Numbered from the stretch's first letter, positions 16,737 through 26,082 are shown. The stretch: DNA of 64,000 nucleotides from Bin5 sp963662575 (GCA_963662575.1 OY759723.1:3658001-3722000), one strand, 5' to 3'. The notes: a model not told the origin generated them from the sequence alone. Numbers and translations: made by a program.

Positions 16737-19414
16737 CCTCCGCAATGCAAAACGAACCGTCCCGCTGGCCCTCCCTGACCCGGTATGAAGGGCCGCGACT
16801 GCAGGGGATCGCCTTTCCACTTGGCGGCATCGGCACGGGGAGCTTCTGTCTGGGCGGCCGCGCGGATTTTCGGGATTTTGAACTCTTCAACTGCCCTGAT
16901 AAAGGCTGCAATCCGCCTTACACGTTTTTCGCCCTGCGCACGCAGTCGCTTGGCGAGCCCGCCGTGACGCGCATTCTGGAGGGCGCGCTCCAGCCACCTT
17001 TCCGCGGCGGCGGATTCGGGGCCGGCGTTCCGCTTGCTGGCTTGCCGCGCATGCGCAACGTGGCACTCGACGCCTGTTATCCCTTCGCCCGATACACGCT
17101 CTGCGATGCGGACGTTCCGTTGACCGTTCATCTGGAGGCTTTCAACCCCCTGATTCCCTTGGACATTGATCGCTCCGGGCTGCCCGTCGGCATCCTTCGC
17201 TTCATCCTCGTGAATCCGACCAACGAGCCGGTTCAGGCCTCGGTGGCTGGCAGCCTTTACAACTTTATCGGATGCGATTCGAGCAAGCGGAGGGGGCAAT
17301 GGAGTAGCAAGCCAGCGGAGCCGGGCCAACTTCTGGGCGGCAACGTCAATGAGCTTCGCCAGGCCACGACTGAGGGAGTGACGCTGCAAGGTCTGCTCAT
17401 GCGTTCGCAATTCGTCGCGCCCCGTACGCCGCAGGACGGCACCTTGGCAATCGTTTCTCTCAGCGGAGAGGCAACCTGGCGGCGCAGCTGGGGTTCAAAC
17501 CATTGGAACCGGAACATTCTCAGCTTCTGGGACGACTTTACTGAAGATGGCCGCCTCGAAGACCTGCCGGAGGCACAGCCCAGTCCGGAAGGGCAGGGCC
17601 AGGTAGGCTCGCTCGCGGTCGGCGCCACGGTACCGCCGCGCGGTAGCGCCGCCCTCACTTTTCTCATCTGCTGGCACTTTCCGCACCGCACTGCGGCGGG
17701 ATGCGGCTGGGATACGCTTGACGTGGAAGGCGGCTGGGTAGGCAACTACTATGCAACACAATACGCTGACGCGTGGGACGTTGCCATGCAAGTCGCGCCG
17801 CAACTTGATTCGCTGGAGGCGGACTCTTTGGCTTTTGCGCGCGCCATGGTCGCGGCAAGTCTCCCCCAGACGGTGAAAGAGGCTGCGCTGAACAACCTCT
17901 CCACCTTGCGCAGCCAGACCTGCTTTCGAACTGCCGATGGCGGCTTTTTTGCCTTTGAGGGTACCGAGGACAGCCGCGGCAGCTGCTTCGGTTCCTGCAC
18001 CCATGTCTGGAACTATGAGCAGGCTACGGCCTCCGTCTTCCCTGCGCTGGCCCGCTCAATGCGCGATTCGGAGCTGGAGGAGGGGACTCTGCCCAACGGC
18101 ATGAACTGTTTTCGTCTGCACCTGCCCCTGGGCGGGGAGCCGTGGAAGTACGCGGCCGCGGACGGTCAGATGGGCGTGGTGATGAAGTGTTACCGCGAGT
18201 GGCAGGTCTCGGGCGACTGCGAATGGCTCGCGCGGCAATGGCCAACAATCCGCTCGCTCGTCAGCTATGCCTGGCTGCCGGGCGGGTGGGACGCCGACCG
18301 AGACGGCGTCATGGAGGGAGTGCAGCATAACACCTACGATATCGAGTTTTTCGGCCCCAATCCGCTGTCCGGCATCTGGTACCTGGGCGCGTTGCGGGCG
18401 GCCGCGGAGATGGCGGAGGCGGTGGGGGACAACGAGTTTTCCGATGAGTGCCGTTCTTTATTTCAGGGCGGCTCAGCCTGGACGGACGCCAATCTTTTCA
18501 ACGGCGAGTACTACGTCCAGAAGATCAGGACGCCCACCAGCCTGGAGGATACGCTGCCTGAATTGCGCGCAGGCATGGGGGAGACGAATCTGGCCGATCC
18601 GGACTTTCAGATGGGCGACGGCTGCCTTATTGACCAACTGGTGGGGCAATATATGGCCCACATGACGGGACTCGGCTACCTTCTGTCGCGGGAGAATATC
18701 AGGTGCGCGCTACAGTCGTTGTACCGATACAACTTTCGCCGCGACCTTCACAGCCACTGGAATAATATGCGCACTTATGCTCTGGGCGAAGAGGCAGGAA
18801 TGCTGATGGCGAGCTGGCCCCAAGGTGACAGGCCGAACGTTCCTTTTCCCTATTGGGGCGAAATCATGACAGGGTTCGAATACCAGGCCGCTGTGCATAT
18901 GATTTTCGAAGGGATGATCGACGAAGGGCTGGAGGTCATCGAGGCAATCCGACGACGCTTCGACGGCCAGCGGCGCAACCCGTGGAACGAACATGAGGCC
19001 GGTCATCACTACGCACGCGCTCTCGCAAGTTGGGCGGCGATCCCGGCGCTGAGCGGGTTTCGCTACTCGGCCGTCTCAAAGCGGCTCGAACTGGCGCCGC
19101 GCTGGCGCCCGCAGGCATTCAAGAGCATCTGGACCGCGGGTTCCGGCTGGGGCACAGTTCAACAAAGCAAGGGGGAAAGCGAACAGAACGTGCGCTGGGA
19201 AGTGCTGGGCGGTGAGTTGACCGTACAGGAGATGGCATGCGCGCCGCCGCCGGGTGCAACGGTTGAAAGGGTCGAAGTTGAGCTGGGTGGTGAGCCCGTC
19301 CTTGCCAGTACAGCGAGGCAGGCCGAACAGGTGACGATTACTTTACCTCAGGAGATTCAGGTCACAAGCGAGCGGGACCTGATAGTCTGTATCAGGATTG
19401 ATCGGGAGGGGTGA
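16733..19414 (+). CDS. GH116 beta-glucosidase / glucosylceramidase-like
   Basis: An 893-residue enzyme of glycoside hydrolase family 116 (GBA2-like). The N-terminal beta-domain opens LQGIAFPLGGIGTGSFCLGG, the family's hallmark, and the C-terminal (alpha/alpha) barrel holds GSCTHVWNYEQATASVFP, DGQMGVVMKCYREWQVSGD and the HNTYDIEFFGPNP block, where the catalytic acidic residues of the family sit. Family activity is hydrolysis of beta-glucosides or xylosides. The start is a GTG overlapping the previous stop (GTGA); an ATG at 16745 is an equally possible start. No signal peptide is seen, so it probably acts inside the cell on imported oligosaccharide. It is the last gene of the operon. Confidence 0.9.
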   Translation: MTSAMQNEPSRWPSLTRYEGPRLQGIAFPLGGIGTGSFCLGGRADFRDFELFNCPDKGCNPPYTFFALRTQSLGEPAVTRILEGALQPPFRGGGFGAGVPLAGLPRMRNVALDACYPFARYTLCDADVPLTVHLEAFNPLIPLDIDRSGLPVGILRFILVNPTNEPVQASVAGSLYNFIGCDSSKRRGQWSSKPAEPGQLLGGNVNELRQATTEGVTLQGLLMRSQFVAPRTPQDGTLAIVSLSGEATWRRSWGSNHWNRNILSFWDDFTEDGRLEDLPEAQPSPEGQGQVGSLAVGATVPPRGSAALTFLICWHFPHRTAAGCGWDTLDVEGGWVGNYYATQYADAWDVAMQVAPQLDSLEADSLAFARAMVAASLPQTVKEAALNNLSTLRSQTCFRTADGGFFAFEGTEDSRGSCFGSCTHVWNYEQATASVFPALARSMRDSELEEGTLPNGMNCFRLHLPLGGEPWKYAAADGQMGVVMKCYREWQVSGDCEWLARQWPTIRSLVSYAWLPGGWDADRDGVMEGVQHNTYDIEFFGPNPLSGIWYLGALRAAAEMAEAVGDNEFSDECRSLFQGGSAWTDANLFNGEYYVQKIRTPTSLEDTLPELRAGMGETNLADPDFQMGDGCLIDQLVGQYMAHMTGLGYLLSRENIRCALQSLYRYNFRRDLHSHWNNMRTYALGEEAGMLMASWPQGDRPNVPFPYWGEIMTGFEYQAAVHMIFEGMIDEGLEVIEAIRRRFDGQRRNPWNEHEAGHHYARALASWAAIPALSGFRYSAVSKRLELAPRWRPQAFKSIWTAGSGWGTVQQSKGESEQNVRWEVLGGELTVQEMACAPPPGATVERVEVELGGEPVLASTARQAEQVTITLPQEIQVTSERDLIVCIRIDREG

Positions 19415-19581
19415 GTCGTTTCGACGACCGTTGCCATTTTCGCCATGGTGGAAGCGAGGCCCCCGCCTTATGAACCTGGTTCTAGAATCTTGAACTCCTG
19501 TCCACAGCCTGAGCATCGGGCGATCGAAGTGAACTCCACGATTCCAAAGTTTGACCTTCCTCCTTTCAACAGCTGGACGCG

Positions 19582-20970
19582 TCATTTGATCTGATTCATC
19601 CATGGGGTGCTCTTGTCCCACACAGTGAGCAGGTTGTCGAGTTCAGCCTCTGTCTTGGTCTGTTGGCCAGTCCCAGCGAGGTTGTTCATCTCGTAGATGT
19701 CGTCTCGCAGGTCGTAGAAGGAGGTAGACTCCTGTTCTGAACGCCCATCACTACCGAGAGATCGGCGCCCAAAGAGGTGGGTGGGCGTTCGGACTCCGAT
19801 CTCGCCCCCGCTGGTCTCGATGTAGCCCCAGTTTTCTTCCAACTGCCGACGCGTCCCTGCCAGAATCGGCGTAAGGTCGCGTCCCTGGACTTGGGCGGGT
19901 ACAGCGCATCCGCTGGCTTCCAGCAAAGTTGGCATGATGTCGATTAGCTGCGCCACCTGCGAACTGTTGGCGCTCGCCTCCCATAGCCAGGGCGCGTGGA
20001 AGATCATGGGAATGCGGATCGACTCTTCGATGAGGAGCCCTTTGTTGAACCGGTGATGGCTGCCCAAGTTGTCGCCGTGATCGGAGGTGAAGACGACGAT
20101 TGTGTTGTCGAGCAGGCCGTTTTCCCGCAGTCCCGCCATCATGCGCCCAACCATGTCGTCGACCCAGGTCGTCAGGCCGTAGTAGAGCGCTGTCAGTGTT
20201 CGCAAGTCGAAGCCTTCAGGCAGATCCAGTGTATGGGGGCGCTTCAGTGAATAGTAGAGAAAGTCCCACAGGTAGACATTGAACCAGTGCTCGTCGTACG
20301 CCATCTGGCCGTCCAGGAATACGTTGGGCCTGAGGGGAACTTCCTCCGGGTCGTACATGGTCAGGTACTCGCTGGGCGCGTCGGCCAGCGGCATGTGGGG
20401 CGGGGAAATACTGTAGTAGAGAAAGAACGGGTTGTCGCGGTCGGCGGCCAGGTAGGAGAGGACTCTTTCGTTTTCGTAGTCCACGCTGAAACCGTCCACC
20501 AACCGTGGGGAGCCGCCGTTTTCGACGAAGTCCTGGCCGGTGTGGCGGTGATTTACTCTGGGGTGGAGGGTGTAGTCGAAACCTACCAGCTCGGGGGCAG
20601 TATGGATATGCCATTTGCCGATCAGCGCTGTATCGTAGCCGGCTGCTTTGAACTGTTCGGCGACGGTTGGGTCGGGCAGGTGGACACGATCTTGAAGCGG
20701 CCACGAGGCCACGATGGGCCTGCCGTGTTCGTCAGGCGCGGTGGCGTTACTGAGCGCGCCCATGCAGGTTCGAGAATACTGGCCTGACATCAGTGAAGAA
20801 CGCGCCGGCATACATACGGGGTTTGTGGACACGGCGTGCTGGAAACGCACGCCTGCGGCGGCCAGCCGGTCGATATTTGGCGTGCGGATGACGGTATTTC
20901 CGTAGCAGCCGACTTCAAAGGCCCGCAACTGGTCGCATATACATACGATTACATTGGGTTTGCTTTCCAT
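19582..20970 (-). CDS. Sulfatase (type I, formylglycine-dependent)
   Basis: A 462-residue arylsulfatase-type hydrolase. The active-site signature CMPARSSLMSGQY begins at Cys53, the residue converted to formylglycine; CxPxR is intact. Metal-binding features include D13 near the N-terminus and VFTSDHGDNLGSHH in the second half. There is no signal peptide, so the enzyme looks cytoplasmic unless the true start is missed. No formylglycine-generating enzyme is encoded in the window. It is convergent with the GH116 gene across 167 bases. Together with glycosidases and a deacetylase it suggests use of sulfated polysaccharides, but the substrate is not known. Confidence 0.9.
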   Translation of the reverse strand: MESKPNVIVCICDQLRAFEVGCYGNTVIRTPNIDRLAAAGVRFQHAVSTNPVCMPARSSLMSGQYSRTCMGALSNATAPDEHGRPIVASWPLQDRVHLPDPTVAEQFKAAGYDTALIGKWHIHTAPELVGFDYTLHPRVNHRHTGQDFVENGGSPRLVDGFSVDYENERVLSYLAADRDNPFFLYYSISPPHMPLADAPSEYLTMYDPEEVPLRPNVFLDGQMAYDEHWFNVYLWDFLYYSLKRPHTLDLPEGFDLRTLTALYYGLTTWVDDMVGRMMAGLRENGLLDNTIVVFTSDHGDNLGSHHRFNKGLLIEESIRIPMIFHAPWLWEASANSSQVAQLIDIMPTLLEASGCAVPAQVQGRDLTPILAGTRRQLEENWGYIETSGGEIGVRTPTHLFGRRSLGSDGRSEQESTSFYDLRDDIYEMNNLAGTGQQTKTEAELDNLLTVWDKSTPWMNQIK

Positions 20971-21076
20971 GATCCGATACCGTTTGGCCTTTCGCCGACT
21001 ATTCCCCTTTTCTGCGCCGTAAGTTGCTCGGCAAGACCTCCCAATAGTGGCCTATCATAGCTAATGCTGGCGGCGT

Positions 21077-22696
21077 CTATTGGGAAGGAGAATCAGGCTG
21101 ATTCTTGTAGACATTCTCCGGCAGCAATGTCTGCGGTTCGAACAGTTTTGTGACGGTCACGAAGTGAATCCCGCGGCTCTTCAGGGCTGCGATAATCGTA
21201 GGCACTGCGGCGACAGTGGACTTGTGAATGTCATGGGCAAGGATTACTGCCCCAACCGGCGCATCGATGATGCGGGAAGCCACGATGTCAGCGTCGCGAT
21301 CCTTCCAGTCCAATGGATCTACGCTCCAGAAAATGATAGGCAGGCTCGCGGCCGCCAACACGCGGTCATTGTATGCGCCATAGGGAGGCCGCAGAAAGGG
21401 TGTCGGTACGCCGATGATTTGCGTGATAAGGTCGTCGGTCAACTGCAACTGTTCCCTGATCTGCGCATCGCCCATTTGCGTCAGATTGGGATGATCCCAT
21501 GTATGATTTCCAATCTGGTGACCCTCTTGAAACATGCGAAGAACAGTTTCGGACTGGATGCGAACCTGGGTCCCCAGGACGAAGAAAGTAGCTTTGACAT
21601 TGTGCTCTTTGAGAGTGTCCAGCAGGCCTTCGGTGTAAAAGGAGGGGCCGTCATCGAAGGTGAGGGCCACGCACGCGACTTCCACGCAGTTGATCTCATC
21701 TTGGGTAGAAGGCTTGGGCAGTGCCGACGCCCCGAACTTCAAGAGTAAGAGTTCAGGGAATTTACGCAAAACAGGCAATTTGGAATAGGTCGAAGTCACA
21801 GCCTGTGAGAATGCCATGGCGGTGTCGGGTCCTGCTGCGGTAGCAATCCTGGCACCACGTGATGTATTGCCTGCTTCTATACCCAATAGATCGCGAATTT
21901 CGGGTTTGAGCAGATCGGCAAGCGACGCAAGTGGAAATTCAACTTCGACCACTCCATCTACGCCGGCGGCAACCTGATACTTGTCAAACATGACCACAAC
22001 TGTTCCGTCTCCTCGAAACAGGATATTGTCGAAGTTTTCTGCTGTCGGGGAAGTCCCTTCCTCTACCCATTCGAGGTCGCTCGCCAACTCTTCCTTTTTG
22101 AGGCGTTCCGCCAAGACTTCCCTAGTCAGAGTCGAGAGACGCTCAAGGTAGCTGCCGTCGACAAATAGATCGGAGATGGACAGCTCGGCGCCGGTGCGCC
22201 GATCAAATATGTAACCGACGACGTAAATGTTGCCCGTGCCACCTGTATGAATGGACCGCACAAGATCGAAGAATATCAGGTTCTCGTTTGCGACTGATAC
22301 GTCAAAGTGCTGGCGGTAGTGGGTGACAAAGGTGGCTGCCTCTCTTCCAGTTTCTTTCTTGTATTCCTGATATGCCGCCTCGATCTCGGCGGCGGTTGTC
22401 CGGTATTCGTCGATGAATTCCTGCGTTACTGCTTCCATGCGAGCGTTGATCGCTTCCTGCTCTGTTATGGGATAGGAGACTCTGAGCAGCGAACGTTCCT
22501 CGTTCTCGATCTCTTCGATCGCCAGGACCCAGACATTCTCATACTTGGACGCGTCGAACGTTTCCGTATGGACAGGAGTGGCTGCGGCGGATGGGGCTTC
22601 GCCTCCTTCGGTTAGCGGCTGTATTGGTTGGCAAGCAGATAAGACAAACAGGGCTAGTATGGCCGCTATGATTAGTGACTCACGTGGGGGATTCAT
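21077..22696 (-). CDS. Lipoprotein polysaccharide deacetylase (NodB domain)
   Basis: A 539-residue exported lipoprotein. The signal peptide ends in the lipobox LSACQP (Cys near residue 21). Residues about 50-270 look like the extracellular DUF4163/DUF3298 pair known from RsiV/PdaC-like proteins (GAELSISDLFVDGSYLERL). The C-terminal NodB domain has all five motifs: TFDDGPS, HTWDHP, RPPYGAYNDR, DPLDWKDRD and LAHDIH. The metal-binding Asp and two His are present, so it should be an active metal-dependent N- or O-deacetylase acting outside the membrane, perhaps on peptidoglycan or environmental glycans. A very good AAGGAGGAG precedes the ATG. Confidence 0.9.
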   Translation of the reverse strand: MNPPRESLIIAAILALFVLSACQPIQPLTEGGEAPSAAATPVHTETFDASKYENVWVLAIEEIENEERSLLRVSYPITEQEAINARMEAVTQEFIDEYRTTAAEIEAAYQEYKKETGREAATFVTHYRQHFDVSVANENLIFFDLVRSIHTGGTGNIYVVGYIFDRRTGAELSISDLFVDGSYLERLSTLTREVLAERLKKEELASDLEWVEEGTSPTAENFDNILFRGDGTVVVMFDKYQVAAGVDGVVEVEFPLASLADLLKPEIRDLLGIEAGNTSRGARIATAAGPDTAMAFSQAVTSTYSKLPVLRKFPELLLLKFGASALPKPSTQDEINCVEVACVALTFDDGPSFYTEGLLDTLKEHNVKATFFVLGTQVRIQSETVLRMFQEGHQIGNHTWDHPNLTQMGDAQIREQLQLTDDLITQIIGVPTPFLRPPYGAYNDRVLAAASLPIIFWSVDPLDWKDRDADIVASRIIDAPVGAVILAHDIHKSTVAAVPTIIAALKSRGIHFVTVTKLFEPQTLLPENVYKNQPDSPSQ

Positions 22697-22937
22697 TCCA
22701 GCTCCTCCTTTGGAGAGAATTATCGACGGAAGTTTAGCACTCTAGCCTTCTTCAGGTAGAGTTGAACTTTCGTGGCGAGTTCTTTCTCAACGGGATCAGG
22801 ACTGACTTTCGAACTCCCGACACTGGTGGACTGTACTGCCTTGTGGCGTAAGTCTAGCTGGTTTTCCTGCATTCGCATAGGGTGAATGTGACATCGTAGG
22901 TCAATCAGATCGACTGGTTTTGGGTACTCACTTTTCT

Positions 22938-23033
22938 GTCGCAGTTTAGGGCAGTATCTCGCTCTCACTTCTTTGTCTACTCCAGATACAGACCGGGACT
23001 TGCCTGATTCGATCAACTGCCCTAAGCTGCAAC
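22938..23033. repeat. Long inverted repeat in non-coding gap
   Basis: Two 18-base arms, 22938-22955 and 23016-23033, match as inverted copies at 16 of 18 positions (core TTAGGGCAGT), separated by 60 bases. They sit in the 640-base gap between the deacetylase and RhaM genes. I see no convincing ORF in the gap. The repeat could be a small mobile-element remnant or a folded RNA. Confidence 0.5.
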
Positions 23034-23158
23034 AAGGCTGCAATTGGGGGGACAGTTTCACTTGCATAGGTGATTGCCGTCCGGTTGTCACTGCTTGTTT
23101 GACCCACATTCGGTCGATAGACAGAACCTTCTCACCTGCACAGACTGAAATTCTAAAC

Positions 23159-23188
23159 TTGCTGTTTTCGACAAAGTCTTCCTAAAAT
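23159..23188 (+). promoter_or_regulatory. Candidate promoter for rhaM
   Basis: TTGCTG, an 18-base spacer, then TAAAAT. It lies about 150 bases upstream of the rhaM start, leaving a long leader. Only a moderate match. Confidence 0.35.
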
Positions 23189-23338
23189 GGCGAATCTTTT
23201 TTTCCATCTCGGCGAACTTGACATGGCCGCCATATTTGCAGGTGCGCGACGTAACATAACTGGGATCTCTGCCAGTGTTGGAGAATAGTTGGTCGAAAGT
23301 AAACTGCTCGTTGACTACCAGAAAGAGAGGGAGAAAAA

Positions 23339-23653
23339 ATGATTCGAAAGGCATTTGTCATGTCGGTGAATCCCGATCAGCACGTGGAGTACGAAAAACG
23401 CCATTCGCCGATTTGGCCCGAGCTGGAAGCGGTCCTCAAGGCGCACGGGGTCAGCAACTACTCTATTTTTCTGCACGCCGAGACCAATCAGCTGTTCGCC
23501 TACGCTGAAATAGAGAACGAGGCGCAGTGGAACAGTATCGCCGACGAAGAGATTTGTCAGAAATGGTGGCGACACATGGGAGACATCATGCCTTCCAATC
23601 CCGATAACAGCCCCGTTTCAACGGATCTGAATGAAGTATTTCACATCGACTGA
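23339..23653 (+). CDS. rhaM: L-rhamnose mutarotase
   Basis: A 104-residue protein that closely follows E. coli RhaM in length and in the blocks MIRKAFVM.VNP, HSPIWPELEAVLKAHG and MPSNPDNSPVS. It interconverts alpha and beta anomers of L-rhamnose in the cytoplasm, helping feed the isomerase or dehydrogenase pathway. The dimer-forming KWW.HM segment (CQKWWRHMG) is present. GAGAGGGAG precedes the ATG. No other rha gene is adjacent, so it appears to be a single-gene unit; the HpcH-type aldolase at 28589 may act in a rhamnonate route (inference). Confidence 0.94.
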   Translation: MIRKAFVMSVNPDQHVEYEKRHSPIWPELEAVLKAHGVSNYSIFLHAETNQLFAYAEIENEAQWNSIADEEICQKWWRHMGDIMPSNPDNSPVSTDLNEVFHID

Positions 23654-23773
23654 GCGGTTTGGGCACTTGAAGTAGCTGCGTTTCGGCTATCCATGCCATT
23701 GTATGCCCTTTTCCCACCCAGTCCAGCGCTGTCGCAGGCGCACTCCTTGAAGCTCAATTCTGGACAATAGGTT

Positions 23774-24526
23774 CTACTGCCCTTCGTCTATGGTTTGTCT
23801 TTGTAACAAGTGATGCTCCCGTTCGGAGAGCGTTTCCCAGAAGGAGCGCGCTATCGGGTGTCTGTCCAAATGGTGGCGGCAATACCAGTGGCGCACGAGG
23901 CTGAACCCGGCCATGGCGCGGGGCGTGCTGGTAAGGTTGGGCGACCCGCGGTGCAGACACCTTGGATCGCGGATCATTACGTCTCCCGCATTCATCAGGA
24001 GCGATTTCAGTGGGAACTCCCCTGCTTCAGCACGGGCTAGTCCCTCGGCCTTCGACAGCAGGTGCGTCCCTTCTGCAATCTGAAATGGGCCCCGATCTGG
24101 TGTGACATCGACGAAGGGCCAGTTCACTGCCAGGAAGTGCGGCGGCAGGATGAGGTCGGGCTGTTCCGGGTACAACAGCTGCAGGTCGTTATGGACGTCC
24201 TGATGGATGGAGCCTTTGAAGGGCGTGTCGGAGGCGAATTGGTCCAGGACCAGCTGATCCCCCAGGATTCCGGAAGCGATGGCGAGAATTGTGTCGTCAT
24301 TGAAGAAGGCGGGATTATAGAGGGGAGGACGAAAGGGCATGGGGATGTAGTAGCGGTTGGGTCCTCGATTCGGATTGTCGGCGTGTTTGGCCAGGTAGTC
24401 ATCAGCAATGGGCCCGAATGCCACGCGGCAGGCCTCGACCGCGTCGACGGGAAAGTGGCGGCGTAGAACGCAGTAGCCATTTTCCAAGACCTGTTTAACG
24501 CAGTCTTGAATGTCTATAGTCGTCAT
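23774..24526 (-). CDS. Phytanoyl-CoA dioxygenase (PhyH) family protein
   Basis: A 250-residue Fe(II)/2-oxoglutarate oxygenase: HxD at H108/D110 (SIHQDVHND), distal H192 (CLHRGSPNLTSTPRAM) and R203. The ATG at 24526 is chosen over an in-frame ATG at 24550 because GAGGGGG lies directly upstream of it. Convergent with rhaM and upstream of a promoter-like TTGACA with a palindrome. The ribokinase gene on the same strand ends 90 bases upstream, so it may be a separate unit. The substrate is unknown; the PDRGPFQIAEGTHLL stretch is characteristic of family members acting on small polar molecules, but this is not diagnostic. Confidence 0.87.
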   Translation of the reverse strand: MTTIDIQDCVKQVLENGYCVLRRHFPVDAVEACRVAFGPIADDYLAKHADNPNRGPNRYYIPMPFRPPLYNPAFFNDDTILAIASGILGDQLVLDQFASDTPFKGSIHQDVHNDLQLLYPEQPDLILPPHFLAVNWPFVDVTPDRGPFQIAEGTHLLSKAEGLARAEAGEFPLKSLLMNAGDVMIRDPRCLHRGSPNLTSTPRAMAGFSLVRHWYCRHHLDRHPIARSFWETLSEREHHLLQRQTIDEGQ

Positions 24527-24542
24527 TCTGTCCCCCTCTGTA

Positions 24543-24589
24543 GAATGCAAGCAATTGTCAGTACTTTGTCAAGAAAAGACATGTCTTGA
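24543..24589 (-). promoter_or_regulatory. Promoter-like element with palindrome upstream of PhyH
   Basis: On the - strand a perfect TTGACA (24567-24572) is followed at 17 bases by TGCATT, a weak -10. Immediately upstream is the perfect palindrome AAGACATGTCTT (24576-24587), nested in TCAAGA-N9-TCTTGA. This could be a regulator site for the dioxygenase. Confidence 0.4.
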
Positions 24590-24616
24590 GGCAATCTCAT
24601 AACACCTCTGGGTCGT

Positions 24617-25528
24617 TCAGCCTGGAAAGGTCTGCAACTCCGCGCTGGTCGGCAATCCGTCGATTACGCCCAGATGTGTGGTCGTGTAGGCGCCGGCGCG
24701 GTTGGCCAGTTCGACGGCTTTCCGTAAGTCCATTCCTCTGCCGAGAGCAACGGCCAGGGCGGCGTTGAAACTGTCGCCGGCGCCGGTTACGTCCAGCGCG
24801 TGTACCGGAACTGCCGGAACTTCCTCAGTGCCGTCGGCGGTTACGATGACGGCGCCTTCTTCGCCGCGAGTTACAACAATCGTCTCAACGCCCAACTCCA
24901 GCAGCCTTCCAGTAAGATCGAGCGTTGGCGTGGGATCATCGGGCGCGAGCCCGAGCAGAATTCGGGTCTCGCTCTCGTTGGGCGTCAACAGGTCGACATT
25001 CGCCAATATGTTTGGATCCAGGGGCTGCCCCGGCGCCGGGTTAAGGATGGTCAAGGCACGATGTTTTCGCCCTAGTTTCAGGGCGTGAGCCACTGTCTCT
25101 AGCGGGACTTCGAGCTGGGCCATCAGGACGTCACAGCGGGCGATGCGTTGCTCGACTGCTTCCACATGGTAGGGCTGCAACAACATGTTGGCCCCCAGGT
25201 GGCCCACAATCATATTGTCTCCCGAAGGCAGGAGTGTGACCATGCCCACGCCGGTATTGACATCAGAAATGCGGTGAATGTGACCGGTCTCGATTCCTTC
25301 GCTTTCGAAAAGCCGAACGGCCATGTCGGCGAAGGGGTCATCGCCAACGCAAGCAACAAGATCTACTCGCGCCCCAAGCCGCGCGGCGGCAATAGCCTGA
25401 TTTGTTCCCTTGCCTCCGGGGCCCATGTCAAACAGGTCGCCGATTAGTGCCTCTCCAACGACTGGCTTTCGAGGAACGCGCACAGTCAGGCTGACAACGT
25501 AGCTGCCGATTACCACAATTTCAGGCAT
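24617..25528 (-). CDS. rbsK: Ribokinase (PfkB family)
   Basis: A 303-residue sugar kinase. Family blocks are all visible: GPGGKGTNQAIAAARLG near residue 36, NPAPGQPL, TPNESETRILLG and the ATP/catalytic DVTGAGDSFNAALAVALG with the catalytic Asp. The TNQA wording points to ribokinase rather than fructokinase, though closely related sugars are possible. It phosphorylates D-ribose at O5 in the cytoplasm. There is no ribose transporter or rbsD nearby. It stands alone, with repeat DNA upstream. Confidence 0.87.
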   Translation of the reverse strand: MPEIVVIGSYVVSLTVRVPRKPVVGEALIGDLFDMGPGGKGTNQAIAAARLGARVDLVACVGDDPFADMAVRLFESEGIETGHIHRISDVNTGVGMVTLLPSGDNMIVGHLGANMLLQPYHVEAVEQRIARCDVLMAQLEVPLETVAHALKLGRKHRALTILNPAPGQPLDPNILANVDLLTPNESETRILLGLAPDDPTPTLDLTGRLLELGVETIVVTRGEEGAVIVTADGTEEVPAVPVHALDVTGAGDSFNAALAVALGRGMDLRKAVELANRAGAYTTTHLGVIDGLPTSAELQTFPG

Positions 25529-25665
25529 CAGGGTTCCTCCGCGTCAGCAGCGGTGAGAAGTGGCTGCATGAGATGGCCCATCGCCCGGTCTTCACAGGGT
25601 AAAGGGATCAAAGTAATCAAGACTTTATCATCATTACTCCATATTTTCAACGAGTGTTGGTTGAT

Positions 25666-25953
25666 GGGTGCCGTCCACATTTGAGGTGGGAATAGTATGG
25701 AGGGGAATTCATGCCAGTGGTGGCTGATATTGTTTACCAGCTTTGGCTGCGGAACAGGGCAGGCACGAGGCCTGCCCCTACCTTCCCTTGAGAGGAGGGC
25801 ACAGAGCAGCAGGCACATAGCCTGCCCCTACCGTCCGTTGAGGAGGGCACAGGGCAGGCACGAGGCCTGCCCCTACCGTTCGTTGAGTGGGAGGCGATCA
25901 CTCTGTTACTAGCCGGGTGATAGGAATTTGTACCCCAATTTTGGACCGCACCC
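25666..25953. mobile_element. MITE-like element with inverted ends and three hairpin modules
   Basis: A 288-bp non-coding element. The left end GGGTGCCGTCCA and the right end, read in reverse, GGGTGCGGTCCA match at 11 of 12 positions and similarity continues for about 10 more bases. Inside are three hairpins with ACGAG/ACATA/ACGAG loops and CTACC tails (25757-25777, 25809-25825, 25852-25872). The left half plus one hairpin recurs at 37473-37610. No transposase is encoded. Confidence 0.7.
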
Positions 25954-26082
25954 ATGGCTGATCGGGCAGTGGTTGATGATTCGTCGACTATCTCCTATAC
26001 TGATTGCCGGAGAATGGGCCGGCCACATTGCTTGTCTTCTCTCTTCTCTTCAGATTCAGTCCAGATTTCGAAAGGCAAACTG

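Noticed and set aside
22720..23109. 129-codon - strand frame in the deacetylase/rhaM gap
   Set aside because: Crosses the long inverted repeat and lacks a ribosome site and family features.
25757..25872. Three regularly spaced hairpins as a possible CRISPR array
   Set aside because: The repeated unit is a palindromic module of about 25 bp with irregular spacing and no unique spacers, and no cas gene is near.
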